Shown piece by piece: positions 1 to 7,969 of a stretch of DNA of 64,000 nt. The notes under the pieces were generated by a model. That model did not search any database. It had not been told where the DNA came from and was given only the letters and a program-made list of their open reading frames with translations. The DNA lies in assembly GCA_003248775.1 (NCBI GenBank), contig QFQX01000024.1, positions 1 through 64,000 of the forward strand, given 5' to 3'. The position numbers were made by a program, and so were the translations under genes. Every line of letters begins with the position of its first letter. Position 1 is the stretch's first letter. This DNA comes from Shinella sp. Lineage in GTDB: Bacteria; Pseudomonadota; Alphaproteobacteria; Rhizobiales; Rhizobiaceae.

Positions 1-47
1 GCATCTTGGGCCTGCGTGCGTCGTAAAGGTTTGAAAATGATCCGCAT
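1..47 (-). CDS. Possible 5' end of an unidentified gene running off the left edge
   Basis: A minus-strand reading frame opens with ATG at 47 and stays open for 15 codons to the window edge (MRIIFKPLRRTQAQD). It is preceded by a purine-rich AGGAGG-type tract around 58-67, which is why I list it, although the spacing to the ATG is longer than ideal. Fifteen residues are too few to assign a family. It could equally be chance. Confidence 0.3.
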   Translation of the reverse strand, partial: MRIIFKPLRRTQAQD

Positions 48-139
48 TTCCTGCACCTTTCCTCCTACTCAGGCCCAAGGTGCGACGCGCAGAACGCCTA
101 TCCTGATTGAGTTTTGACCCTAATCGGCGGGAAAGTGTC

Positions 140-171
140 CCGGCCGGCCCTCCCCCAAGAAGGCCGGCCGG
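140..171. repeat. Strong GC hairpin, function unknown
   Basis: A perfect 10-bp inverted repeat (CCGGCCGGCC / GGCCGGCCGG) separated by 12 bases. No T-tract follows on either strand, so it is not a canonical intrinsic terminator. It lies in the gap between the left-edge gene start and the 71-residue membrane protein and may mark the end of the latter's transcript. Confidence 0.5.
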
Positions 172-322
172 AGCCGGGCACGTTGGCAGCTAGGATATGC
201 TGTCGCCAGTCCGCCTAAAGAGACGCCAGCAAGCTGGACGCGCCCGTGTATCCTCGTGTCATTTCGCATGCGATGCCAGTATTCGGGGCCTGACATTTCA
301 AGTCCCGCCACAAGGCTGAAAT

Positions 323-538
323 TCAGGCCAGGGCCCGAGGTTTCATCGCGGTATAGATCTTCTTCCCGAGAACCGCCGCGATCGGCAGGGCGAGCAGACA
401 ACCCGCTGCGAAAGCGCCGGCGATCTGCCATGGCTCCATCATGCGCATTGCCAATACCGCTGTAACGGCACCTCCGGCCAAGACCGTGGCACAGAGAATA
501 TACAAGACTGCTGCGAGACGAAACATCCGACCCTCCAT
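323..538 (-). CDS. Small two-TM membrane protein of unknown function
   Basis: A 71-residue protein starting MEGRMFRLAAVLYIL, with two hydrophobic helices (about residues 6-28 and 38-58) joined by a short linker containing MEPWQ, and a basic C-terminal tail (GKKIYTAMKPRA). That topology suggests a small inner-membrane protein. The start is preceded by a GGAGGGTCGG-like purine tract. I do not recognise a function; similar short proteins in rhizobia are carried under uninformative names. It is divergent from the Tat-exported beta-helix gene. Real gene likely because the composition is that of two clean membrane helices rather than of a shadow frame. Confidence 0.65.
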   Translation of the reverse strand: MEGRMFRLAAVLYILCATVLAGGAVTAVLAMRMMEPWQIAGAFAAGCLLALPIAAVLGKKIYTAMKPRALA

Positions 539-583
539 CGTTCATCGCTAAAATTGAAACTATGCTTTCCTTGCAACACAGCA

Positions 584-597
584 TTGATCTGGAGCAA
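584..597. promoter_or_regulatory. FNR/FixK-like half-conserved dyad
   Basis: TTGATCTGGAGCAA matches the TTGAT-N4-ATCAA anaerobox with one mismatch in the right arm. It lies 46 bp upstream of the small membrane gene on the minus strand and about 165 bp upstream of the beta-helix gene. Single-site similarity of this kind arises by chance fairly often. Confidence 0.25.
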
Positions 598-761
598 ACC
601 GCTTCACGGCAGCGTGAAATGGCGTTTTTGTCGCAGCCCGACGAGGCCGGGATGTGCTTGCCCACGCTTTTGCGCCGTGTCCGGTCTTAACCCTGATCGG
701 CGGCTTTGCTTGCCGCCCGCCGTCGTTTCCGCCAGGTTCCGGACCGCAAACAGGAGAAGGC

Positions 762-2135
762 ATGCTGCAGCGACGCACGGTGATGACGGGACTTTCCGCC
801 GCCTTCATGGCGATCGGTCCGCTGCGCCCTGCCCTCGCCAAGGCCCAATTGCTGGCGCAGGCCGATCTTCGCGGCGCAATCGATGCAGGCGAAGCCGGCA
901 TTCTGCCGGGCGCCACCGACAATCAGAGCCGCAAACTGCAAGCGCTGATCGATGCCGCGGCAGTCAGCGGCCAGCCGATCTTCCTGCCGGCCGGCACCTA
1001 CCGTGTCTCCAATATCGAACTCCGGGAAGGCACGCAGCTTTCAGGCGTGCCGGGCCTCACCCTGCTCTCCTATGGTGGCGAAGGGCATCTCCTCTCCGCC
1101 CGTGACCTGAAGCACGTAGCACTCAACGGGATCTCGCTCGATGGCGCGAACCGATGGCTCGGCGACTATACGGAAGCGCTCGCCGCCTTTCGCGGGGTCG
1201 GCGATATCAGGATCAGCGACTGCGCGATCTCCGGCAGCCGCAAGCACGGCATTCAGTTCGAACGCTGCGGCGGGAGGCTGGAGCGCAGCCGCATCACCGG
1301 CGCAGGCGGTGCCGGCGTCATGGCCATAGAGACGAAGGCTATGGCCTTTGCGGACAATGAAATCGCCGATTGTGGCAATGGCGGCATCCTCGTGCATCGC
1401 TGGACCAAGGGCGAGGACGGCGCCATGGTCACCGGCAACCGCATCGCCCGGATCGGCGCGCGGGACGGCGGCACCGGGCAGAACGGCAACGGCATCAACC
1501 TCTTTCGCGCCGACAACGTGATGGTCAACGGCAATCATGTCTCCGACTGCGCCTTTTCCGCGATCCGGGCGAATTCCGCCTCCAATGCCACGATCAGCGG
1601 CAACCAGTGTTTCCGCTCCGGAGAAACCGCCATCTATGCTGAATTTTCCTTCGAAGGCGCGCTGATCGCCGACAACCTTGTCGATGGGGCGGCGAACGGC
1701 ATTCTGGTCGTCAATCTCGATCAGGGTGGCCGGCTTGCGAGCGTAACGGGCAATATCGTCCGCAACCTCTCCGAAACCGGCCCTTACGTGCATGACGGCG
1801 CGGGCTTCGGGTTCGGGATTGCCGTCGAGGCCGATACGGTCGTCTCCGGCAATGTGATCGAGAACGCGCCGAAATGGGGGCTGATGCTCGGCTGGGGTCC
1901 TTATCTGCGCAACATCATCGCCAGCGGCAACGTGATCCGCAAGGCCGGTCAGGCCGGCATCGCCGTCTCGGTGGTCGAGGGTTCCGGCAACGTGATCATC
2001 TCCGGCAATATCATCTCCGAGGCCCCGGCCGGGGCCATCCTCGGCTATCGCTGGAACGACAAGGCGACCGGCGAACTGCTCGACGGAAAGGAAAGCTTCC
2101 CGCACCTCACCATCGAGGGCAACCGGCGCTCATAG
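762..2135 (+). CDS. Tat-exported parallel beta-helix repeat protein (TIGR03808-like)
   Basis: A 457-residue protein beginning MLQRRTVMTGLSAAFMA, a twin-arginine signal peptide with cleavage plausible after a LAKA/ALA stretch near residue 27. An AGGAGAAGG Shine-Dalgarno directly precedes this ATG, so I prefer it over a longer frame beginning at 654. The mature part is a long series of 20-25-residue repeats with ISGN, VSGN, ITGA and NGI turns, typical of right-handed beta-helix (pectate-lyase-like) proteins. The length and Tat signal fit the uncharacterised twin-arginine-translocated repeat family TIGR03808 known from Rhizobiales. Probably periplasmic; substrate unknown, perhaps a polysaccharide. 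It is convergent with the LysE gene, six bases away. Confidence 0.85.
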   Translation: MLQRRTVMTGLSAAFMAIGPLRPALAKAQLLAQADLRGAIDAGEAGILPGATDNQSRKLQALIDAAAVSGQPIFLPAGTYRVSNIELREGTQLSGVPGLTLLSYGGEGHLLSARDLKHVALNGISLDGANRWLGDYTEALAAFRGVGDIRISDCAISGSRKHGIQFERCGGRLERSRITGAGGAGVMAIETKAMAFADNEIADCGNGGILVHRWTKGEDGAMVTGNRIARIGARDGGTGQNGNGINLFRADNVMVNGNHVSDCAFSAIRANSASNATISGNQCFRSGETAIYAEFSFEGALIADNLVDGAANGILVVNLDQGGRLASVTGNIVRNLSETGPYVHDGAGFGFGIAVEADTVVSGNVIENAPKWGLMLGWGPYLRNIIASGNVIRKAGQAGIAVSVVEGSGNVIISGNIISEAPAGAILGYRWNDKATGELLDGKESFPHLTIEGNRRS

Positions 2136-2141
2136 GAAAGC

Positions 2142-2774
2142 TCAGCTTCTCTGGAGTGCCAGGTGAGCGCCGAGACCGACGAGGATCGTGCCGCCCGCGC
2201 GCTGCACCAGTTTGCGGGCGGTGCCGGATTGCTTCAGCCTTGCCACGATCATCCCGGCCAGCAGCACGCTGCCGATATCGGCGAAGGTGAAGATGACATT
2301 CACCAGCAGCCCGAGAATGGCGAACTGCGCCCAGACCGGAAGCGATGCGCCGCTGTCGACGAATTGCGGCAGGAAGGCCATGAAGAAAATGGCCGTCTTC
2401 GGGTTCAGCACCTCGACCGTGACGCTCTGCACGAAGGCCCTGCCCGGCGACCCGACCTTGCCGGCCGGGACTTCTCCCGGCTGCGCATCCTTCGAGCGGA
2501 AAAGCGAAATGCCGAGCCAGATCAGATAAAGCGCGCCCGCGAGCTTCACCAGCATGTAGGCCACGGGAACCGCATGAAACAGCACCGACAATCCGGCCGC
2601 GGCGGCGAGGATATGCGCATAGGAGCCGATATGAATACCGAGCACCGCCATGAAGCCCGCCCTGCGCCCACCGGCCATGGTCCGGGCAGCCGCGTAGAGC
2701 ATCGCCGGGCCGGGGATGAAGGCGAAGAGCGCGGTGGTCGCGGCGAAGGCAAGCAGAACATCAAGAGACGGCAT
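2142..2774 (-). CDS. LysE/RhtB family amino-acid exporter
   Basis: A 210-residue, six-helix membrane protein starting MPSLDVLLAFAATTALFAFIPGPAML. The FIPGPAML motif in the first helix and the LNPKTAIFFMAFLPQF motif in the central region are hallmarks of the LysE/RhtB family, which exports amino acids such as homoserine, threonine, lysine or cysteine by proton antiport. The length matches the family norm of about 205-215. Substrate cannot be predicted from sequence. Monocistronic; it meets the beta-helix gene tail to tail, and about 290 bp upstream separates it from the GAF-GGDEF-EAL gene, where I see no other gene. Confidence 0.92.
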   Translation of the reverse strand: MPSLDVLLAFAATTALFAFIPGPAMLYAAARTMAGGRRAGFMAVLGIHIGSYAHILAAAAGLSVLFHAVPVAYMLVKLAGALYLIWLGISLFRSKDAQPGEVPAGKVGSPGRAFVQSVTVEVLNPKTAIFFMAFLPQFVDSGASLPVWAQFAILGLLVNVIFTFADIGSVLLAGMIVARLKQSGTARKLVQRAGGTILVGLGAHLALQRS

Positions 2775-3066
2775 TTATTCTTTCCTTGCCTCGTCACAAC
2801 CGGAGCACGCTACTTCGGACCACACCATCCGGGTGGAGTTTTGCAAGACAGGCGAACAGCATTCCATCTGGTCGGTCAAGAGCCAACACAAGGGGAGAGC
2901 GCATCCGGCGAAGCCCGGCAGGTCGCCTAAAATGGATCCAACAGATTAACTGTGTTGAAAGCATGCAATTTCGCTCGTATTTCGCCCTGGATATTCCTGA
3001 AAGACCTGCAGTTTCCTCTACAACTTTCGAATAAACGTAAGAACTGCTTAAGGCAGATGTGTTTGC

Positions 3067-4923
3067 ATGCGATCAGAGCAACACATTCCGATCGCCATGT
3101 TTACAAAACTGCAGAATGCCATTCTCGAAATGATCGCCACCGGCGCTCCACTGCAGGAAACGGTCGATTTCCTCTGCCGTAACGTCGAGGCGACCATTCC
3201 TGATATCGTGTGCTCGGTTCTGATGATCGATCCACAGAGCCGACTGCGGCATCTGGCCGGCCCCTCCGTGCCTCCACAATACGCAGCGGCAATCGATGGC
3301 GTGCAGATCAGCCCCGAAGTCGGCTCCTGCGGAGCGGCGGCCTTCACCGGCAAGCCGGTGACCGTGACCGATATTTCTACCCATCCCTTCTGGGCAAACT
3401 ACAAGGAACTGGCGCTTTCGATCGGGTTCGCGGCCTGCTGGTCGACACCGATCATAAGCTCCGGCAGGGTGCTGGGCACCTTTGCCTTCTATTTCCTCAA
3501 GCCACGCGGTCCATCGCCGCTGGAGAGAAAGATCGTCGAGGCGAGCGTGCATCTCTGCGCCATCGCCATCGAACGCGACCAGCGCATGGCAGAGCGGCGC
3601 AGGCTTGCCGAAACGGATGCGCTGACCCAGCTCCCCAACCGCAGCCGCTTCAACGAAGTGGTGGCCGAACATGACGATAGCGGCAAGTCCTGGGCCATCC
3701 TGCTCGCCGATATCGACAATCTGAAACTGGTCAACGACACTTTCGGTCATCTCGCCGGCGACGACCTGATCCGCACGGTTGCCGCGCGAATGGCGGAGAT
3801 TTGCGAGCCGAGTCTGGTATTCCGGCTCGGCGGCGATGAATTCGCCGTCATCGTCTGCACCGCCAGCGGCACCACCCCGCGCGAGGTCGCCGAACGCCTG
3901 ATTGCGGCGATCAAGCCCCCATGCATCTGCGCCGATCATACGATCTACCCATCCGTCACCGTCGGGGGAGCCGTGGCGCTTGCCGGGGAAAGCGCCCAGC
4001 AGGTTCGCCAGAATGCCGATTATGCGCTCTACCATGCCAAGGAGCGGGCGCGCGGCAACTATATCGAATTCGTGCCCGGACTCGGCACCGCCATCGCCAA
4101 ACGTTTTCGCGCCATTCAGGATGTCACTGCGGCTCTTCGCGAAGAGCGTATCGACGCCTATTATCAGCCGGTCATCGAACTGGCGACAGGCCGGGTGGCG
4201 AGCCTCGAGGCGCTCTGTCGCCTCAAGACTCATGACGGCGATGTTGTCGCGGCCGGTTATTTCCACGAGGCGACGAAGGACGCCAATGTCGCCTTCCAGT
4301 TGACTGACCGCATGCTTGCCAAAGTCGCGGACGACGCGCGTCGCTGGCTGGACAACGGTGTTGCCTTCGGACGGATCGGCATCAACCTCGCAGCTGCGGA
4401 CTTCTATCGCGGCAGCCTCGCCGAGCGCATCTCGACAGCTTTCAGCGAACGGGGCGTACCACTCGACAAGGTGATCGTCGAGGTCACGGAATCCGTCTAC
4501 CTCGACCAGCGCGACCAGATTGTCGCCGGGCAGATTCGAGCGCTGCGCGCAACCGGCATGGCGGTTGCGCTTGATGACTTCGGCACCGGCTTCGCCTCGC
4601 TCACCCATCTTTTGACGGTGCCTGTCGATATCATCAAGATCGACAAGACCTTTGTTCAGCGCATGATCGGCGACCACGCGGGCGCGGTCATCATCAAGGG
4701 CCTCATCGACATCGCCAATGGTCTTGGCATCAAGGTCACGGCGGAAGGCATCGAGACGGCGGAACAGCTCGGCTCCCTTCAGGAGCTCGGCTGCACCGAT
4801 GGACAAGGTTTCCTCTTCTCCCGAGCCGTCAACCGCACCGAGATTGTCTCCCTGCTGAAGGAACGGGGCACAGTCGAGACACGCCCCTCCTGCGACCCCT
4901 CCCTTCTCGGCGCGACCGGTTAG
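3067..4923 (+). CDS. GAF-GGDEF-EAL cyclic-di-GMP enzyme
   Basis: A 618-residue cytoplasmic protein. Residues about 10-165 form a GAF sensor domain (includes GSCGAAAF and WSTPI segments). Residues about 175-335 form a diguanylate cyclase domain with an intact RLGGDEFAV active site and a DADxLN-like ADIDNLK metal site. Residues about 345-600 form a phosphodiesterase domain with SLEALCRL (EAL motif), LDDFGTG, KIDKTF and TAEGIET, all catalytic positions intact. Both synthetic and hydrolytic activities are therefore possible, gated by a small-molecule or redox signal at GAF. No membrane segments. An in-frame ATG at 3097 is an alternative start. Ends 7 bp before the convergent DUF2087 gene. Confidence 0.92.
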   Translation: MRSEQHIPIAMFTKLQNAILEMIATGAPLQETVDFLCRNVEATIPDIVCSVLMIDPQSRLRHLAGPSVPPQYAAAIDGVQISPEVGSCGAAAFTGKPVTVTDISTHPFWANYKELALSIGFAACWSTPIISSGRVLGTFAFYFLKPRGPSPLERKIVEASVHLCAIAIERDQRMAERRRLAETDALTQLPNRSRFNEVVAEHDDSGKSWAILLADIDNLKLVNDTFGHLAGDDLIRTVAARMAEICEPSLVFRLGGDEFAVIVCTASGTTPREVAERLIAAIKPPCICADHTIYPSVTVGGAVALAGESAQQVRQNADYALYHAKERARGNYIEFVPGLGTAIAKRFRAIQDVTAALREERIDAYYQPVIELATGRVASLEALCRLKTHDGDVVAAGYFHEATKDANVAFQLTDRMLAKVADDARRWLDNGVAFGRIGINLAAADFYRGSLAERISTAFSERGVPLDKVIVEVTESVYLDQRDQIVAGQIRALRATGMAVALDDFGTGFASLTHLLTVPVDIIKIDKTFVQRMIGDHAGAVIIKGLIDIANGLGIKVTAEGIETAEQLGSLQELGCTDGQGFLFSRAVNRTEIVSLLKERGTVETRPSCDPSLLGATG

Positions 4924-4930
4924 GGCCAGC

Positions 4931-5485
4931 TTATCTTGATCCCCAGGGAACAGACGACGAGGCGAGCCGGATAAGCGCCAGGGCATCCGGTGGCGGCTGG
5001 CGTTCGACCCGGCGATAGACCCGGCAATCGGTGGAACGGGAAAGCAGCCGCTGATTGACCATTTCTCGGCGAACCAGTGCATGGTCGCCGAAGGCATGGC
5101 GGCGTTTCAGGAGATCGTTCACCTGCCGTTCGTTCATGTCCTCACCGGCCGGAAACGCGGACCACAGCCGCCAGAGGCAAAGCTGCTGCAGACTGGTCTT
5201 GGCTGGCCAGCGGGCGAGCACACCCGCCGCATCGAAGCAGCGCGCGGCAACCTCCACTTTCTGGAAATCGACCATGGGCGCTTCCGCGGCAGGTTCGGCC
5301 ACGCGGCTTTCGGCGGCTCTTGCCGCCTTGAGATGCTGGTAATTGCGATAGCCCGCCGCGCGCGACAGGATATTCAGGATCTCGACATGACCGGGCTTTT
5401 CCGCGCGAGCGTCGAGTTCCCGCTTGATCGTGCGGGCAAGGGCCGAAAGATCGGGCGCCTCATAGGCATGAATGATACGCGACAT
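4931..5485 (-). CDS. DUF2087 domain protein, probable regulator
   Basis: A 184-residue soluble protein. The C-terminal half (from about residue 75, containing RCFDAAGVLARWPAKTSLQQ, FPAGEDMNERQVND and RREMVNQRLL) matches the DUF2087 family, often annotated as transcriptional regulators because of a winged-helix-like fold. The N-terminal part (residues 8-55) carries a short helical module ending NILSRAAGYRNYQHLKA that resembles the N-terminus of the DnaB-like ATPase at 51764-52477. The C-terminus after the Y-R-R motif (RVERQPPPDALALIRLA) is typical for the family. Monocistronic and convergent with the GGDEF-EAL gene. Function is inference from the family only. Confidence 0.85.
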   Translation of the reverse strand: MSRIIHAYEAPDLSALARTIKRELDARAEKPGHVEILNILSRAAGYRNYQHLKAARAAESRVAEPAAEAPMVDFQKVEVAARCFDAAGVLARWPAKTSLQQLCLWRLWSAFPAGEDMNERQVNDLLKRRHAFGDHALVRREMVNQRLLSRSTDCRVYRRVERQPPPDALALIRLASSSVPWGSR

Positions 5486-5799
5486 CGTGTTTTCCTCGAT
5501 ATCGTGCCCAGAAAAACCAGACTGGAAAACCAGGGTATTCGGTGGTCACCGACTTCCGACCGGGCACGGGAAAAGTGGCTGTCGTGAAAATCGAAAATTC
5601 AGGTTTAGCTCCCCTTTCGGGGCGGTGACGCCTGGGTGAACTGCTGACCCTTGGTAAAATTGATAAAATCCCGCCCCTTCGAAGTCAACGACTGCGGCTT
5701 TTCCATCAGCAGAATTCATGTGCGGATCAGGGAAGCGCGACTTTTCATTCGTCATTTCGCCGGATAGCTTCGGCCCGAACCGAACATGGGGAAGAGATC
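5486..5799. other. Intergenic region between divergent genes
   Basis: A 314-bp gap between the divergently transcribed DUF2087 and GST genes. It contains a small hairpin (CTCCCCTTTCGGGGCGG, about 5608-5625) and presumably both promoters. A 69-codon minus-strand frame at 5546-5755 has no recognisable motif and is not called. Confidence 0.5.
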
Positions 5800-6459
5800 A
5801 TGCTGACTATCTACGGCGTCTACAAATCGCGCGCGACGCGCACATTATGGCTGGCCGGAGAGCTTGGCCTCGCCTTCAAGCATGTGCCGGTCATTCAGGC
5901 CCGCAAGCTCGCCGATCCGCTGGCCGCGGACGCGCGGATCAACACCCGTTCGCCTGAATTCCTGGCGATCAATCCGATGGGGGCTATCCCCGCCATCGAC
6001 GATGACGGACTGAAGCTCAACGAAAGCCTGGCGATCAACCTCTACCTCGCCAAGAAGCATGGCGGTCCGCTTTCGCCGCAGGATCTCGCCGAGGATGCGC
6101 TGATGACCCAGTGGTCGTTCTTCGCGGCGACCGAGATCGAACTCAACGCGCTGAAGATCTCGACGGCCAATGCCGAAGGACGTCTCGGCACCGATGCCGG
6201 CAAGGCGGAAGCCGATGCCGTCAGCCGCCTCTTGAAGCGCTCGTTCGGCGTGCTGGAAAAGCAGCTTGCCGCCCATGACTATCTCGTCGGCGACCGCTTC
6301 ACCGTGGCGGACCTGAACGTGGCGGAAATCGTCCGCTACGCCCAGCCCTACCAGCCGCTGATGGACGAGCATCCGCATGTCGCCGCATGGCTGACGCGTT
6401 GCCAGGACCGCCCGGCATTCAAGACCATGTGGAAGACCCGCGCCGACGAACAGGAATAA
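5800..6459 (+). CDS. Glutathione S-transferase family protein
   Basis: A 219-residue protein with an N-terminal thioredoxin-fold domain (about residues 1-83: starts MLTIYGVYKSRATRTLWLAGE, with NPMGAIPAIDDDG at the cis-proline loop and LNESLAINLYLAKK at the ESxAI glutathione-gamma-glutamyl site) and an all-helical C-terminal domain (about 90-210, DYLVGDRFTVADLNVAEIV with the N-capping box). Ser12 or neighbouring residues would activate the thiol. Length is standard for the family. A GGGGAAGAG tract precedes the ATG. Likely a detoxification enzyme; subclass and substrate cannot be read from sequence. No operon partner. Confidence 0.92.
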   Translation: MLTIYGVYKSRATRTLWLAGELGLAFKHVPVIQARKLADPLAADARINTRSPEFLAINPMGAIPAIDDDGLKLNESLAINLYLAKKHGGPLSPQDLAEDALMTQWSFFAATEIELNALKISTANAEGRLGTDAGKAEADAVSRLLKRSFGVLEKQLAAHDYLVGDRFTVADLNVAEIVRYAQPYQPLMDEHPHVAAWLTRCQDRPAFKTMWKTRADEQE

Positions 6460-6540
6460 GGGTCTCCACTCTTCCGAACCGGAAAGAGGAGGCCTTGCGG
6501 CCTTCTTCGGAGCGCTGGCAAAGACGGAAAACTTCTCCGC

Positions 6541-6626
6541 CGTCATGCTCGGGCCTGTCCCGAGCATCTGCGAACATTTGTTTTTATTGACGTTGGTAGA
6601 TCCTCGGCACAAGGCCGAGGATGACG
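6541..6626. repeat. Palindromic rhizobial intergenic repeat
   Basis: Two hairpins (GCTCGGGCCTGTCCCGAGC and CCTCGGCACAAGGCCGAGG) are framed by an outer inverted CGTCAT/ATGACG pair, all in 86 bp downstream of the GST gene. I recognise this arrangement from many rhizobial intergenic regions. Only one copy is visible here, so the repeat status rests on recall. Confidence 0.6.
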
Positions 6627-6733
6627 TCGAAAGAAATGGCGGAGTTTGTCATCAAACCGAGGGAAGCCTTCCGGCCTGCTTTCCTTTATACTGCCCAGGT
6701 TTCACTTCCCCTGCCGCCGGCGAACGGCAACAC

Positions 6734-7090
6734 TCAGGCGCAGCCCGGCACATCCTCAAGCCGGTGCCAGACCGGAATGCCGCGCTCGTTGGCGATCCGC
6801 ACGTCGTTGTCCGCCCCCTTGGAAGCGCCCGGCAGGCGCAGCACGCCCTCGCAAAGCTGAAGCAGACGGCCCGCGACGGGATGGAATATTTCCTCGTAGA
6901 GATCGTCGCCGACACGTCTGCCACCCGCCGCATGCCAGACCGGCAGGGCGACCCATTCCCCGATCATCGGCACATGGCCAGCCCTGAACAGGGCATGGGA
7001 CGGCGCCTCCAGACGCTTCAGGTTCTCGGCCATCTTCGCGGGATCATCCCCCGTTCCCGACCGGTAGGGACCTGCAATCAAGATCAGCAT
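6734..7090 (-). CDS. DUF4406 / nucleoside-deoxyribosyltransferase-like protein
   Basis: A 118-residue protein starting MLILIAGPYRSGTGDDPAK. The opening beta-strand plus AGPYRSG loop, the G-H-V-P-MIGEW segment and the LRLPGASKGADNDVRIA motif (a GxSxGxxxE/D-like site) match DUF4406 and the 2'-deoxyribosyltransferase/TIR-like superfamily fold. These proteins hydrolyse or transfer N-glycosidic bonds; the activity of this branch is not established. The start sits right after a GGAGCACGAA tract. Divergent from the DeoR gene, 119 bp away. Confidence 0.75.
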   Translation of the reverse strand: MLILIAGPYRSGTGDDPAKMAENLKRLEAPSHALFRAGHVPMIGEWVALPVWHAAGGRRVGDDLYEEIFHPVAGRLLQLCEGVLRLPGASKGADNDVRIANERGIPVWHRLEDVPGCA

Positions 7091-7209
7091 TTCGTGCTCC
7101 TTTCATGTCGCATAGCTGAAACATGCGCGAACCTGCACGAATTTTCTGGAATGTCGAATCATTTCGCGTATTATCACGTATATTCACAGATAAACTCGCA
7201 GGAAGTCGC

Positions 7210-7965
7210 ATGCTCACAGATCAGCGCCGCGCTCATATTCTCGAAACCCTGCGACTGACAGGTCGCGCATTGGCGAGCGAACTCGCCCGGAATCTCTCGG
7301 TTTCCGAAGACACGATCCGGCGGGACATGCGCGACATGGCGACGGCGGGATTGCTACGACGGGTGCATGGCGGGGCGTTGCCCGTTACGCCCGACCTGCC
7401 GGATTTTTCAGCCCGCCAAAGCGTCTCCACGACGGAAAAGGCCTCGCTCGGCGCACGCGCGGCAGCCCTTGTGAAGCCGGGACAGATGATCTTCCTCGAT
7501 GGCGGCACGACGACGGCCGAGATCGCCCGGCGGCTGCCGAAGGAGATGCCGCTGACCGTCGCCACCCATTCTCCGACGATTGCCGCCGAGTTCGAACATC
7601 ACCGACAGATCGAGGTGATCCTCATCGGCGGGAGACTCTACAAGCATTCCATGGTGGCGGTGGGTGCAGCGGCGATGACCGCCATCGACGCGATCCGTCC
7701 CGACATCTTCTTTCTCGGGGTTACCGCCGTGCATCCCTCACACGGTCTCTCGACCGGCGATTTCGAGGAAGCAGCGATCAAGCGGCATATCCTGATGGCG
7801 AGCGCCGAAACCTTCGTTCCGGTGACCGAAGGGAAGATCGGGGCGCTTTCACCCTGCCTGATCGCACCGCTCTCGAAGATCTCCGGCGTGATCGTGCCCT
7901 CCGGCATGGACGCTGAACGACTTGCGCCCTACCGCGAGGCAGGAACCGAGGTGATCGAGGGGTGA
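7210..7965 (+). CDS. DeoR/GlpR family transcriptional regulator
   Basis: A 251-residue protein. Residues about 3-58 form the DeoR winged HTH (starting MLTDQRRAHILETL, with SELARNLSVSEDTIRRDM as recognition helix and LLRRVHGGA following). The rest is the DeoRC sugar-phosphate-binding domain (IFLDGGTTTAEIARRLP, TVATHSPTIA, IGGRLYKHSM, FLGVTAVHPSHGLST). The ATG at 7210 is chosen because the conserved family N-terminus begins there; the frame is open further upstream to 7123. Such proteins usually repress a carbohydrate catabolic operon in response to a sugar phosphate, but no such operon adjoins, so its target is unknown. Confidence 0.93.
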   Translation: MLTDQRRAHILETLRLTGRALASELARNLSVSEDTIRRDMRDMATAGLLRRVHGGALPVTPDLPDFSARQSVSTTEKASLGARAAALVKPGQMIFLDGGTTTAEIARRLPKEMPLTVATHSPTIAAEFEHHRQIEVILIGGRLYKHSMVAVGAAAMTAIDAIRPDIFFLGVTAVHPSHGLSTGDFEEAAIKRHILMASAETFVPVTEGKIGALSPCLIAPLSKISGVIVPSGMDAERLAPYREAGTEVIEG

Positions 7966-7969
7966 GGCA

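Noticed and set aside
120..665. A 181-codon minus-strand frame overlapping the 71-residue membrane protein
   Set aside because: Overlaps the clean two-helix gene in another frame and has no domain.
3073..5097. A 674-codon minus-strand frame opposite the GAF-GGDEF-EAL gene
   Set aside because: Shadow of the GGDEF-EAL gene; no domain, no ribosome site, and it runs into the DUF2087 gene in another frame.
5546..5755. A 69-codon minus-strand frame in the DUF2087/GST gap
   Set aside because: No ribosome site, no signal or domain; most likely chance.
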